In this document: in pieces, positions 1 to 13,400 of the stretch
Layout: every line of letters starts with the position of its first letter
Position numbering within the stretch: position 1 is the first letter of the stretch
DNA from: Albula goreensis
Lineage: Eukaryota > Chordata > Actinopteri > Albuliformes > Albulidae
DNA length: 64,000 nt
Direction: 5' to 3'
Assembly (NCBI GenBank): GCA_022829145.1
Contig: CM040758.1
Span: 8,292,128-8,356,127 of the forward strand
Position numbers and translations under genes: made by a program
Notes under the pieces: generated by a model
Told to the model about the DNA's origin: nothing
The model's database searches: none
The model's input: only the letters and a program-made list of their open reading frames with translations

Positions 1-3000
1 ACTGGTGCAAATCCAACTCCAATTACCTGGAACAAATTGCCAGTCCAAATTGTATGGGGCGCTAAGTCGAACGTTCTCTGAGTAGATAAAGGACTGCTGC
101 TATCGAACAGCTGTTTCCCCATTTCAGTTCTTTTTTAACCCTCTCATTCCAAATGAACAGTCTCTCTACTGTGAGTTTTCCCACAACAATATTAGAGTAA
201 TCCTTCCACTTATCTCTCCCACCCCCTTGGTTCAAGTCCTTGAACTGTCCCACAAGGACTTACAGAACATCTGTACAATTTGACACTTTGGCTACTTCAC
301 AGCGCTGCTTCTGGACGGGTCTTCAACTTTCAACTTCAACTAAAAAACTCATTAATGTACCTCATATGACTACGATATAGTCTGCCAGTTGGTGGGTTCT
401 TCATCCACTCTGTAATCATTTGTCACTTGCCCATCCTTCCCAGCATTCCCATGTTTCCCAAACATTTTAAACTCCACTCGCTCCCCATTAGTGGATTGAA
501 TTACCTATTGTCACATAACCCAATATTCAGCTCACCTTTAATGTAACTGGCTGGGCAAAGCATAAAAAGCTAGTTTAATGGACTACTAAGAACAAAGGTT
601 TATGCAACAAATGACATGGAAAAACAAGAAAAATGCTATATTGTCAATAAGAAAAAAAATGAAGACCGTCTTTTGCAATAGAGATGTTAGTGATGCCAGT
701 TTCATGGCAATCCACCATAAAATATATCCGCAAATTCTGATGTACTGTAAATTTTCATAACATTTTTGAAGGCACCTATACTGTGCCTCCTTTTAAAATA
801 CACCATGTACCATTGACTCCAGTACATTATTCCCAGACTTCCTAGGACACATAACTGTGCTGCAGCCTGTGTTAAATTTTCAGATTTGACACTGCATGTA
901 TTTAAAGGGTGAACAATTACAACCTTTCATTATAAATCGTTCTGGATTGTAATGTAAGACAAATACACAGAAATTAATAGGAAAGTTCATAAGACAAAAC
1001 AAAAACATTACCAAATAACTTAAACACAACACTGTTTTGTCACAGTTGTACATTGGTGTTTTAAGTCTTTTTGAATGGTGGTGCCTCTGGAATACTAGGG
1101 CGAAAACTGCATGAGAGCAGTGTATTTAACTTACACATTCTTTCACACAATGTGCAAATGTTCAGCTTCCCTCCATGACATTATTAGCTTAGCTGTCTGC
1201 CCGTGTCCAGGGTATCCAGCATAGCTCACATTTTTACACAGCACCCATTTACACAGCTGGGTGCTTACCCAAGACTTCCAGGTTAATGACCCCAGGGTCA
1301 AAGGTGAGATTCTGGCTCACCTGATGTTTGACCCCATGTCCTTATTTCTAAACATTGTGCCTCATGGTCACCTCATGTGCTGATGTAGTATTTATTATGA
1401 TTATGATTATGATTATTATTATTATTATGCTTTTTATTTGATCATATATTGTGTATGTTATGCTGCTTTAATATGTGGCCCGGTTTGTCTTTGTTTACAT
1501 CTATGTTAGATTATGTTTATCTTTTGTGTCTGTGTTCTCCAACTGCACTAATAAGTTTACAAACAAATTAGACCAATGCCTTGGTGAAACCTGGCGTAAT
1601 TGTTGCATTGTCTTGTTTTTTGTTTTATTCCATTGGCAGGTCACCAGTTAAAATGAAAGTGCATCATGGATAACCCCGTTCTGATTGGAAGTGGGGAGGT
1701 GTGTATTTGGTGAGTGTTGATCTTTGGGGAAGCAGCGTGGCGATGCGGAATCGATTGGGGCCGTTGGCAGAGGAATGTGCCAGAGCGGGGCAGGAATGGG
1801 TGGGCGCGCCTCTGTGTTCGCAGAGGGGTGAAGTTCCTGTAACTGGAGATTGGAATGTTGTCGCTGTTACTGTGCCAAATTGGTGATTTGTTCAGCGTAG
1901 CCGTAGAGCAGACACTAGTGTACAGTGAGGCTTCTTAACAGGTGCTGAAAAACAAACCACTGCCCGATGCCCGTGCCTGAGCTTGGCCTATCCAGGCTCT
2001 CATAAACGAACAGAAATAGACCTGGAGAAGCGTCTCAGGACCAGAAAGCTGTTTTACACATCTCCCAAACACAAAGTGCTTCCTCTGCAGTAACTCATCT
2101 GCGACAGCTACAACATGCTCATCCTCATAACTGATCAAGTTAGAGTCTTGGTAGGGTCAAAATGATCACATGACAAAGCATAAATTGCTTCAAACTGACA
2201 GAGAGGGAAGAGATACCATGCACAAGCAGAGGTGACGTGATGCAAGGACGCCATAAACTACCGCAGAATGTAACTATTTTTCAAACCTGTGTTGTGGAAG
2301 GCACGCGTTTCACATGAATTTTCATATTTTGTTAAGTAAACAGCAAAATGAACTACGACACTGTGTTGTGTATGTGTGTTTAAGATGCAGTGTACTCAAA
2401 TACAAACAGATGGAAAAAGTGAATAATTATTTCAACAGAAAAGTAAACTAATCAGATTATTTTCAGCTATAACTCTTAAATCCCATATCACTCCAACGTA
2501 TGAAAAAGACTGAGTTAGTTTCATATGGATAAAAAGAAATATGACAGAGAGTTTTCCACTGTAAGCCTACTGTATGCGTTTATTCACCTGCGGTGTGAGA
2601 GGAAGGAAAGTGATTGGGTTACAGGAAGATGCAGTGAAATATTTTAGGAGCGGAGTAGGGTCATGTTTGCTGCTGTCTGGGGAGAACAGCTGCTGTACCC
2701 CAACCTGACAACCCAACCTACACACTCCAATCTGCAGAAGATCTTCTCCATGTAAATGAACAGAAATATATCATAATAAATAAGTCACATTAAGATATCT
2801 CTCTGTGAAAGCATGTTATATAGTTTCATAGGCACCATATGTCTTTGGGTGATTAGCGTGTGCTTCTGTAGCATGTGTCTCATGTCATTGCTGTGGGAAT
2901 GCCCTGCAGTAAGCTGTGTGGAGTACTTGTTTGATTGGCTGGAGTATTTTCAGGGTCCATATTGTGCGTGGTTGCACATTTGTGAATATTTAATTACCAT

Positions 3001-3477
3001 TTGTTGGGTGATAGTGATAAGGTATGAACATTTTTTAGTGTTTTATTGCTGCTATTATCTCTGGCAACAGATTTTCCCACAACCCCCAGCGAGGCGTACA
3101 GGTGTACAATGGAGGTGGGCATTGCTATGACTACATTTCTGGGTTGGATGCTAAGCAGGCCCTGACCCGTTCAAAAGTGCACTTGACTTATTCCTATCAT
3201 ATGTCAGCTGTATATTATACATCCTTCTTTGCGATGATTTCTGACATGCCGGGTGTCGTGAGAGCATGTAATACAGGCATCATGCAGCTATTACTGTGCA
3301 AATGATGGACCTGTTTCTGTAAATGCTAAAATATCTTCATTAGTGGTTTTTCATTTTTATTTCGATATCCCATCTTTTCATTGTCAGTGATTTCATATGA
3401 CCCAAAGTCTCTGATACGTACTTTTAAGTTCTCTCCCCTTGCACCCCGTCAACCTGAGGACTGAATGTATGAGTATA
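1..3477. other. No gene seen; ATT/ATG microsatellite inside
   Basis: AT-rich noncoding sequence. A trinucleotide-like run of TTATGA and ATT units lies at 1393-1430. Short open frames (for example 2813-3130) show no conserved motif or splice context. Confidence 0.6.
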
Positions 3478-3523
3478 GCTTGAACCTGGGACTCCTGACT
3501 GTGTCCGGTGGCGTGCTAACTCC
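3478..3523 (-). repeat. tRNA-like SINE scrap
   Basis: On the minus strand a GTTAGCACGCCACCGG stretch (A-box-like) is followed at tRNA-like spacing by CCCAGGTTCAAGC (B-box-like). The flanks do not form an acceptor stem, so this is more likely the head of an old SINE or a tRNA pseudogene than a tRNA gene. Confidence 0.4.
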
Positions 3524-4503
3524 AGACTCTGGGCTTTCAGCTTCAGTGAAGCTTGCAACCATTCACCCTCTAAATGTACCGTGGGTTCTTACAGATAAGA
3601 GAGAGAAACAGCCGGAACATTTTTGGTATTTGCTTAACGAATCTTTCCTCTCTCTGATTTTCACTTTGGTACCCGGCAAGCATTCAGTTTCTCCTTCAAC
3701 CGTTATGTTTATGGAAACTTGCTAAAGTCTGAACTGATGCTACATGCTGTTTACTGTGGTCGCCATGTGGGTTTAATTACTTATTATTTCATTATGAAAA
3801 AAGGTTTCATGTCACATCGCTTTGACAACCAAGCTTATCCTTGTTATGGAGCCATAAGCCCACTTCCAAATGAACTTCAAACGCACAAACATTTTCACAG
3901 CCTGTCTTCTTTTGATCACAGAAACTGATCAAAATGGAAAAGTTTAACCTAAATGCTGAGGTGAAGATATTTCATGCTTATCTCAGCTAAATAGTTGTGA
4001 TATCTAATGAAGCCAGTTGATACGTGGAGAAAGTACCCAGTGGTGTGATTCAATGCAACATGGCAGTTACAGTAGGGGGTGTAGGGGGAGATGAGCTTGC
4101 CCAATTCCTTCGCATGTGATACAGAACAGTACAAACTCGCTCCCTCTGGTTGTTCTCTCCAGCTGTCTTGCAGCAAACATTCCATCCCCAATCCCCAGTA
4201 TCAGTGTCCTCTCTCCCCCCTCATCCTGCTGTGAGCTGGGGGTGGGGGAGCTTGGGTCAGCCCTGCGGTGCTCAGGTGCAGTTTAACACACAGAAACATG
4301 TCAACACGCAGTATGCTTGATTCACTGCCTCCCTCTATTAGAGAGGCCACGGCCCCTTCCATGACCTCCGGTGCACCCAATAACCTGGTGAGGGAGAACA
4401 TTAACCCCCTGGGCGTACACTTCACACTTATCATCGTCAACTTCCTGTCCTGTCACAGGTTCATGTTTACTGACTTAACACTTCGTGCTGTCCTCCTTTC
4501 CCC
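3524..4503. other. No gene seen
   Basis: Noncoding. Overlapping open frames on both strands at 4200-4510 lack conserved content. Confidence 0.5.
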
Positions 4504-4521
4504 CCACTATTGACACAAGCA

Positions 4522-4673
4522 ATCACACACTCACACACACGTGCATATTTACACACTCTCTCATACACATACACATTCACTCACACATGCTCTGACAGAC
4601 AAACATACTTTCTCCCTCCCTCCCTCTCTCTCTCTCTCTCTCTCACACACTCACTCACTCACACACAAACAGA
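4522..4673. repeat. CA/CT compound microsatellite
   Basis: Irregular CACA and CTCA tracts followed by an uninterrupted CT run (about 4624-4644) and further CACTCA units. Translated frames here (Thr-His, Leu-Ser runs) are artefacts of the repeat. Confidence 0.9.
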
Positions 4674-5099
4674 CGCACAGATTCTCACAGGAATAGCTGG
4701 GCAGGTGTGTGTAAGTACTCGCTAATCCCCCTCGTTATCACATTAACCCTTTAAGCCCCACCCACTCCCAGGGCACTGACACAGACACCACACAGCTGTA
4801 AATCACGATTCCTGCCATGTTTACCTCCTAATGAATATTTAAGAAACAAAGCAACAGAGGTGCATGTTATGCAGTCATATCAGATATCAGTCAGCTCACA
4901 GTGTTCATATATTAATGTTTGGCAAATCCTAACCAAACCTGAAATCCTTTCCACCACTTCAGAATTAGCATGAAACGTTTCTGTACACACCCGTAAGTAA
5001 GTGGTATATTTAGGCTGAATGAGACGTCAAGTATTTAAATACTGTGAGGGAATAAGGTTGTTTGTCTGAAGTGCCAGCATGCTAAATTTCACAGGCTGG

Positions 5100-5880
5100 T
5101 AGTGCTGGACCGCGGAGGTGTGAGACCGGTGACGGATTCAGTGTCGGAAAGAGGAATGAGCAGAGTAAACTGGGGAATGCTCTGCCTCTCAGGCCCTGAA
5201 AGGCCTTCTTGTTTCATCTGCCCCATCTAAACAAGCAAAACAAATTGCTAAATTACAATCCGGCGAGGGTTTCCCGACACGTAGTCCCAGCTGCGCCAAA
5301 CCGAGCAGAAGTCCCTCATTGTGCATTCACGGCTGGTCCAGATCTCCTAGGGCCGTAACTCAGGCGTGTATGGGCGCCTGCCGAAGGCTTCAGCGAGCTC
5401 CTTCGGGGCTGTGAAAGGCCTGAAGCGGGGAGAGAGCTGTCGCACGCTGTCTGTGCCCCTCTCCCGGACAACAGTTGCCGAGCTGAAGAGATCCAGCCGG
5501 GCACAGTCAATGGCTTCCATTCAGCCCTGACTTCCTGAGAGCCGGACCAAGTGAAGGAGCGCAGCGGAGAAAGTTTTTTGGGGTGTGTGGGGGGGCAGGG
5601 TGCCGGAGAGGGTGGGTGGGTGGGTGGTTGGGGGGGCTCCTTCCTGTTTGTGTACCTCTGCCAACTTGCCTGTCACATGTCTGTAAATTCACCCTTGCCC
5701 TCCTGAAAGCAGCAGCCCCCACCTCTGTTTCTAAACAGACCCATCGACTCTTGGTCGCTGTGAACAATCACCACATCTGGCACTTGGCACCCTCCCCCCC
5801 CACTCTCCCCTTCTCCTCTCACATCCGGCACCTGCCGCACGGGTAATCTGGGTAATCTGGATGCTGGGCCAGCTGACCTC
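5100..5880. other. GC-rich, CpG-containing block with a G-rich run
   Basis: GC content is well above its surroundings, with CpGs at 5100-5560 and a G-rich stretch at 5577-5637 (repeated GGGT and G-runs) that could form a quadruplex on the plus strand. Open frames exist on both strands, but none has a recognisable product. It could be an unmethylated island or enhancer. Confidence 0.45.
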
Positions 5881-5893
5881 CTGGTAGTGACCT

Positions 5894-6200
5894 CACCGCA
5901 CAATGCACATCGCCCTACACTTAGGAGTAAGCACTGGAGTAAGAGGGGTGTGATCTTCATGTGTCTCTAATAAGACAGGGGTGTGGCCCTATGTACAACT
6001 ACTGAGAGAGTGGCAAAAGGATTTTGGCCCTGCTAGTTGACACTTTTCAAACTCATAGATTGATGAGAGAAGGAACACATGTCAAAATCAAATTAAAAGA
6101 AATATTAACCAAAGATTATGCCTATGGGATATACTTAGTTTTCATTATGAAGATCTGGTGCAGTAGTTGTAATTCGCCATTCAAGAGGCGTATAGGTATA
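5894..6200 (+). repeat. Direct repeat, left copy
   Basis: 307 bp, nearly identical to 6721-7043, starting CACCGCACAATGCAC and ending AGGCGTATAGGTATA. Differences are a few substitutions and small indels. Confidence 0.95.
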
Positions 6201-6720
6201 AAGACATAAAGACACCTATGTGTGAGGACAGGCCATTCGGTCGCCATTACATTATTTAAAGAGTATCCAAAACTGCATCAAGTCTGGACTTAGAACACAG
6301 AAAGGGTCTCTGCCTCAACTACATGACCTGGCATTCCATGTATTGATAACTCTTTCTGCGTGAAATAATACTTCCTTACATCAGTGCGGAACTTACTCTT
6401 AACTAGTTTCCATTTATGTCCCTTGTCCTACAGACTGAACTTAATTTAAAAAAATTTATCGTAGCTAACCTTGTTGAGTCCTTTATAAATTTAAACCTCT
6501 CATTAAATCACCCCTAGTCTCCTCTTGCTGAGTCTAAATAGGTTAAGTAACTTTAGTCTTGCCTCATATCTTCACTTTTTCAAGAGCCTGTGCCTAATAA
6601 GGCTCTGAGATCACTCTCTCCCTCCATTCCTCTCCCTGCATATTTGGAGAAAAAACGTACAGTGTGCGAGGAAAAACCAACATAAGTTAGTGCAGCTTTG
6701 TGTTCGGTTTTAGGGCATTC
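6201..6720. repeat. Interspersed-repeat-like segment between the direct repeats
   Basis: 520 bp containing GGACAGGCCATTCGGTC, a GCGTGAAATAATACTTCC stretch and TAGTTTCCATTTATGTCC. These phrases recur in a fish interspersed repeat I recognise but cannot name (SINE or LINE tail). No coding capacity. Confidence 0.5.
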
Positions 6721-7043
6721 CACCGCACAATGCACATCGACCCCACACTTAGGAGTAAGCACTGGAGTAAGAGGGGTGTGATCTTCATGTGTCTCTAATA
6801 AGACAGGGGTGTGGCCCTATGTACAACTACTGAGAGAGGTGGCAAAAGGATTTTAAGGCCCTGAAATTCCTAATAGTGGTGACACTTTTCAAACTCATAG
6901 ATTGATGAGAGAGAAGGAACACATGTCAAAATCAAATTAAAGAAATAGTAACCAAAGATTATGCCTAAGGGATATACTTAGTTTTCATTATGAAGATCTG
7001 GTGCAGTAGTTGTAATTCGCCATTCAAGAGGCGTATAGGTATA
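6721..7043 (+). repeat. Direct repeat, right copy
   Basis: 323 bp, matching 5894-6200 over its full length, with a small extra segment near 6855-6880. Repeat, middle segment, repeat suggests a local duplication or an element with long direct ends. Confidence 0.95.
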
Positions 7044-9990
7044 ATAAGAGCTGAAAGCTATAATCATTAAGCTTATACATTTTCACCTTTACTGTAAGTG
7101 AAACTATTAAGATGAATAAATTAATATTTCACACCACTATGTGAACCCTCCCCTGTCTCAGGGCCAAGACGGCATGTCTGGTCAATTGTCAGCATTCATT
7201 GCATCGTTGATGATTGACAGTCTGTATATGAAAAGAATCCAGAGTCTATACGTCACTATGGCAACTCCGGCTGAACTTCTGTAATGAGGACATAAACCCG
7301 ACTAGACTATAGTCTGTTGGTGAGCTGACATGCGGCAGATTGTGCAGTGAGTTTTGACATTTACAAGTAGGTGTCAAATTTTCAGGGGTTCACATTCTTG
7401 AGTATTCTCAAAAAGACGGTCGTCTCAAACCTAATATGTAATTAAGCAAACACACTTTAGATAATGACCTGTCAAATATTAAGCCTTGGAAAAGTCAAGA
7501 TAATAAATTACAGAAATGAGCCAACATTCCTGTCTTCACAAGAAAACAAGACATTCAGAGTAGACATCTGATCAATGTCTGTTTTTGAATTTAAATAATT
7601 AGATCCAAATGTTTGATATCTTCACTTTATATTCTTCAATTCATGTTTTATAAGTCAACACAATGCATTCACCAAACTGTTTGTAAACACATACATTTAT
7701 CTTTAGGTTTAGGATAAATGTTGTTTGATTCCAGGCCTAGGACAGTATATTGTAAACTTCAGAGTCGCTCAAGCATTAGACAGTTATGAATACATCCAGA
7801 AACCAAGTAAAACAAAGGACAATATTCTCTGAAATAAACAAATGAATTTGTGCATGTATGAGAAACTTGCTATGTTTTCTAGCATGAACTCCATACTGTC
7901 CAATCACATCATATCCAGGTTAATCTTCCTCTTGTAAATTTGCAAGAAATGCAATAAAATATAATTACGCTGTCTATACAGTTAATCTCTACCATAACAA
8001 ATGTTGTAAGCATGTACTACAAAGAGGCATCTCTTTTGAAACCCTCAATGAACAAGTTTGTAAGAGGATCTGTAAGAGGAATGGAAGGAGCAACAGATTA
8101 GGTTTTGCTCAGCTCACACTGAGGAGTACCCGAGTATCTCAGTGCTGTAAAGACGCTTTGGACCCAATCACAATGTGGTCCAAAGCATCTTTATAAGGAG
8201 TGCTTGTTTACTTGGTTCTGAAAGGACTAACTGCAAATAGTGGGGGCGGAGATTTTTTCAAACTGGTAATGGCTAAACTTTTAAACGGGTTAACATATTG
8301 TCTGTTTCTTTTGTGATGTGGAAAGAAGACATTATCCCTTATCCATAGACATACACCCTGCCAATTACATCACAGCAAAGTCATAAGCATTATTACAACA
8401 TTGTTATTTCAAGACCAGTAATTTATTTCACCTGACAATTTTCAGGAAAGACATGAGCTATTGAGGCAGATTGCTGTGGAAACACTTTTACAGTGGCCCA
8501 ATATAGTGTGGGACTGAACCAACACTGGTTTGCACAACTGTTTTGAAAATTAAGATAATAATTGTGACAGGTTTAGTCAGAAAGATGCAATTTTCCCTAG
8601 CTTTTCATGGACATTGGAACATTTCAACAATTTATATTGCAATTTTAATCATAAAGTCCTTTAGAGACTTGATGACACTATAATATGAGACTACACAGGA
8701 GACTGAAGTGGACACAGCTAAGACAAAGACAAGACAAAGGCCTGAAATCAGCCTGTGTCTCAAAATTTAATATTTTGGCCTGGCCGGCTCACTCTACAGC
8801 AGATTGTAGTCAGAACCGATATCCAGAGCATGGCTTGTAACCCTAGCCAGTTATCAGTTAAACTGCTATTGTTCTGTATGATGTCCCTCAGGGAACAGTA
8901 TTTGGTCCATTGACTTTCTGTATCTACATGCCCCCCTTTGCCAAAGTTCTATATGCATGGCTAAGCAGTCATTTATAATAACAGAGTTAGGGTCCTGAGG
9001 TTTTGGATCCTATGCACTGAAGCTCTTAAAGCAAGTGAGACAGCAGCAATGGGGCAGAGCCCAGTGAGGTGCTGTGCTGAGCTGGGCTGATGAGCGATAG
9101 GGCAGTGGAAAGTGGGAATGGGGTGGGGCTCTCCATCTGCTGTGCTGTGGGGCCGAGAGAGCAGGCTGCAGGTGGACCAGGATCTGGGCTCCTCTAAGAC
9201 AACCTTTGACCCCTTCCTGCAGAACCCCACAGCCTTTAGCAATACCACAGAGAAAAATAAGAAAGTCCAAACTGACGCCATCTGTTCCCTCACTTTCAGA
9301 AATGAAGACTGTGTCCATTCCTTAACACCAGATACACAAACAGATTATAATAATGTGAATTTGATGCATTTTGGCAATTGCCCACTAAAAGGCAGCCAAT
9401 GGTATGGCTATATTATATGAAGATAGCTTTCACAGATACAATAGACAATCTGGCTTTATTACATATAGTTCACTCAAATACAGTGGATGGTATTACATGC
9501 TGCAAGCTCACTGAAGTACAGTGGGCCATATGGCTATAATCACAGTGAGGCTGTTTGCACAGAGAAGTTGGTCTGTCTGATCACAGAGGAGCAACATGCT
9601 TCCCTTGGGCAAAATTCTGCATTAAAACGGTCTAAGTTGCCATTCCTATACAAATGATACACAGATTTATTTTGCAATCAAGTGTGCGGTCAAACTTTCA
9701 ATTGAAAGTAGAATCACAAGACTGCAGAGACAGAACATATATGTTACAATTTCTTATTTATCTTATACATATATATTTATACATATTTAGCCACCACACT
9801 TGATAAAAGCTTGGCAGCTAAAGGCAGTAATTTCAGAGAAAGTGAATACCAGTAATTTTCCATGAGAGCTGAGGCCCTTGCTTCTCGGAATAAGGCTAAA
9901 TTAAGGGGTTGGTCTTTGGGTTCTGGTAATCATAATAGTAATAAAACAAAATGGAATATTGCTTGGTAGCACTTTAGACATTCCTGGCTG
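7044..9990. other. No gene seen
   Basis: AT-rich noncoding DNA. The only marked structure is the hairpin at 8146-8195. Open frames at 8973-9420 on both strands have no conserved content. Confidence 0.5.
8146..8195. repeat. Imperfect 19-bp hairpin
   Basis: Arms 8146-8164 and 8177-8195 pair at 17 of 19 positions (one further pair is a G-U wobble in RNA) around a 12-nt loop. The core is GCTTTGGACC / GGTCCAAAGC. It is shorter than a usual microRNA precursor. Confidence 0.8.
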
Positions 9991-10440
9991 TTTTTCAGTG
10001 GGTGCCAAGGCACACAAAGAGTAGCCGTTTTCTAAAAGGGGACGGGGGTGGCACGGCCTTGGCACAGGCCCTTGTGGTGCGACCCATGCTCCGCGGATCA
10101 CGCCAGCACCTTGGCAACCGTCCACCAGAGGGGAGCAGGACAGGCCGGGCGCTGCCCTTCAAGTGGCCACGTTCGATGGGACTCCCCAACCCGCCCTCCC
10201 TGCCAAGCTGGTGGAGAGGAGGGGATTAGCACGCGGCGGCTGACGGGGAGCTGGCCACCTTCGACCAAGGTGAACGCGCGTCTCACAGGAGCCCGTCTGT
10301 TCCCCTGCCAAACACAGAGAGCTCAGGCACACTGGGAGTGCTGTTTGGAGTCTGCCGGAGACCAGGGAGGTGCAGAGAGAGCACACGAGAGGCCTGTTCA
10401 TTCCCAAAGAACCACACACATTAAACGGGCACAGTTCTGA
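9990..10440. other. GC-rich block, function unknown
   Basis: Strikingly GC-rich and CpG-containing against an AT-rich background, with open frames of 60-130 codons on both strands. None resembles a known protein, and no pair of splice sites gives a persuasive exon. Possible CpG island or enhancer. Confidence 0.4.
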
Positions 10441-13400
10441 GGATGGTTTCACTACCCTTCGCCGTACATAACTAAATACACAATTGATCCACAGTTAGTG
10501 GTCAGCAGTTACCTGATTGGTGTCTCCTGTTCGCTCATAAGCCTTTTTCTCAGAGTGCCAAATCCTCGCTTACTTACAGTGTTTAAATTCTCTCAGTGAC
10601 CACACTCAAACCACCTTATTGACTCAATTCAAATTCAGACCAGCCTCTTTACAGACCATACTCAAAGCCTCCATTCCTCTCATATTTAATTCAAGTGATA
10701 TTGCCCTTCAACAATAATTGGGTTTACAGAAAGAGCCTGTTTCCCCTTGGCTACACAAGAGATGTATGAGATGAATACACTGTGTTTGTTGAGTTGAATG
10801 AGAGGACCCTAAAAATGTTTTTACATGCAAGTGGTGAGGTGAACACACTGCTAAACCTTGCTCTATACCACAGAAATACCCTTATCGACTTGTCATTGTG
10901 AAAAAACACAGGTCTTGTTTCCCAACCACAACATAGTTACACAAATCATAATTTCTGTGTTTTTGCCATGTCAAACCCCGCCAAAAAGTAAAACATAAAC
11001 ATTAATTCAATACCAAGTACAGGAGTGGTGATAATTTTCACTGTGACAGTGTATTTGCTTTTGCTCTGCAGATTTCTTGCTGCCCTCTAGTGGATATTAG
11101 AATATTTTATAATTACTGTATTTTCAGAGAACAGTAAAAACCTAGTATATTTCTTTTGAATAATTTAAAAGCAAAATTGAGACATTTTGCCACCCAAGGT
11201 CAAGTCATATCTAAATATGGTGCAATGGACTGTATTTTTCATTTACCAAACCTTAGTATGCATTCTTTTCACATGGACTCTATATGATAGTCTGATACTA
11301 AACCCCTGTATTCTTTATGTCCCTCTCCTTAGCATTAGTAATGCTATTGGCATTGCCCTCCATCATGCAAATATATATTAGTGGTTATTATTGAGATGCA
11401 AAAAAAGTGTATGGCTTCAAAAGCAGAGAGGCAGAATGAAACAGATCAAAGAACTGACAGAAAAGAATCAAATAATCAGCGGCGATCTCTTCATGTGCAA
11501 ATCTAGGTATGTTGCAAGAACGGATGGGGCATATACATTTACAATAAATATGTGATTTAGTGTCTTTAGCAAACAAAACAAATCATGACACTTTTGGATA
11601 GTACCTAACAGCTTTAGGATCAATGTAGCCTTAGCTTCTGCTGTCACCTTGTTCCTCCTGAATAAATGTGATAAAACTAGATTTATTTAAAATGTTTTAA
11701 TGGCCTTTGATGGATTTAACTTCTTTAAAAAATATTTTCTTGCTAAATATGTAATTGTGATACTCAGATTGCAATGTTCCATTTAGGTTTTCTGAAAACC
11801 TAAATGTCCGATAAAATTGAAATGGAAATGGAAAAATCTAAAAAAATCTACTTTACTAAATCTGCTTTAAAATTTGAATCACCAGTTGAATATCCTGTTG
11901 CACTACTGCTCCTCTTTAAGTGTGTAGAGTGTTCTGCCTCTGAAAACGCATGCCTGAAAGGCCTCACATATAAAGTGTGTTTTTCATAATGATGCATGTT
12001 GTCCAATAGCTCATATCATGGAGTCACTGCATGAACTCAACATGGCATCTCCACTCCTTTTATCACCATTCCAGAAGGTTCCGCGATTCCCTCTTTCTCC
12101 CTGATTTGCATACTTAATTATATGTCCTTTCGACCTGTCTCCTTCACAAGGTTGTCCAAGTCAGGCCTGGGCCAACAGCAGATGGGCAGTCTAAGAAGGC
12201 CTTCCACAGCATAGGAATTCACCCCTGAACTCCAGGATTAGAGAGCGGGTGTGGGCATACCCAGTCCAGTACCTGCCAGACCAGAGCCTGGTGGATACCT
12301 CCACTATCCCCTCGTGTTTGCCATTAGCACGCTTAGAGAGCTGGCTGAGCAAACTGATTTATCCATACACGGTATGTTTTTGTTAGCTGGTGAGTTGTCA
12401 TGAAAATGAATGTACTAATTTGTTGTGCAATATCGTGTTTCCCCCTGATTAGTGAATTAGATTTTCTTCAATGCAGAAGAACCTATACCTTGATGGGAAA
12501 AAGCTAACCTTGCCAATTTATTTTGAATTAACCAGGTTTTGAATTAATTTATAGAGTTGGGTGAAAAATATCTGTATATGGACCGAATCTAGAATTATGT
12601 GCCACTCAAGTGCATGTTCCACGTAAAAAACACACCTCCGGAAGCCTATCATCTCAGCAGGCATCCAGACCTGCTCCGCTCCCCTTCCCTTCCAGTCATC
12701 TGGCATTTCTCACTTTTTAAAGATTGCATAAAAATACCTGCCAGACTTTTACATATCCTTTACAGTTATTCCATGAGTATTCTTAGATATAAGCCATGCA
12801 TTGGTTTTCGTTAGATTTCTACACTATTTCCATAATGCTCTGAGACCATTTTGCATAGTGAATATACATATTTGTTGGAACACATTTTTAGCCTCTTTCT
12901 AGTAAATCTCTAACACGACATGGTGTACTTATGTATTCTGATATATTTGCATTTGAAAGAGCAATGAAATCAGGCCATTTTTGACCAGGGTCAAATCTGA
13001 CCAAATGCAAAAGTTCCAGAATTAAGGTGTGGCTCAGCTCAACGTGCCCAGGCAGAAGGGGTACTCTTACATCCTACCCCTAGCAGGATGAGACAGTTTA
13101 TGTCCTGCTTCCACAGGCACCGAGTCACAGTCGGCTGGTAATATGGCTGGCTTAGGGTTGGGCCCAGTCTCTGTCCCAAAAGAGCTTCTCAGAGCCTCCT
13201 GTTTTTTTTTTTTTACTTCATGTTTGTGTTTTGGCTAAGTGAGGAGGGGGTCATATCTGGTGAGAACACAGTAGAACAGTTTCGCTACCTTGGCTAGACA
13301 GATGACAAAAAAACTTCTGAAAAAAATATATTTTTGTATTTGCAAGAACTCTGTGTTCTTTGGCATCTTTTCAAACCTCAACTGCTATGTCCGCCAATCA

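Noticed and set aside
229-239. GGTTCAAGTCC, a B-box-like match suggesting a tRNA
   Set aside because: No A box or acceptor stem at the right distance.
10048-10452. Possible protein gene (130 codons plus, 97 codons minus)
   Set aside because: Open on both strands because of high GC; no known motif and no supporting splice sites.
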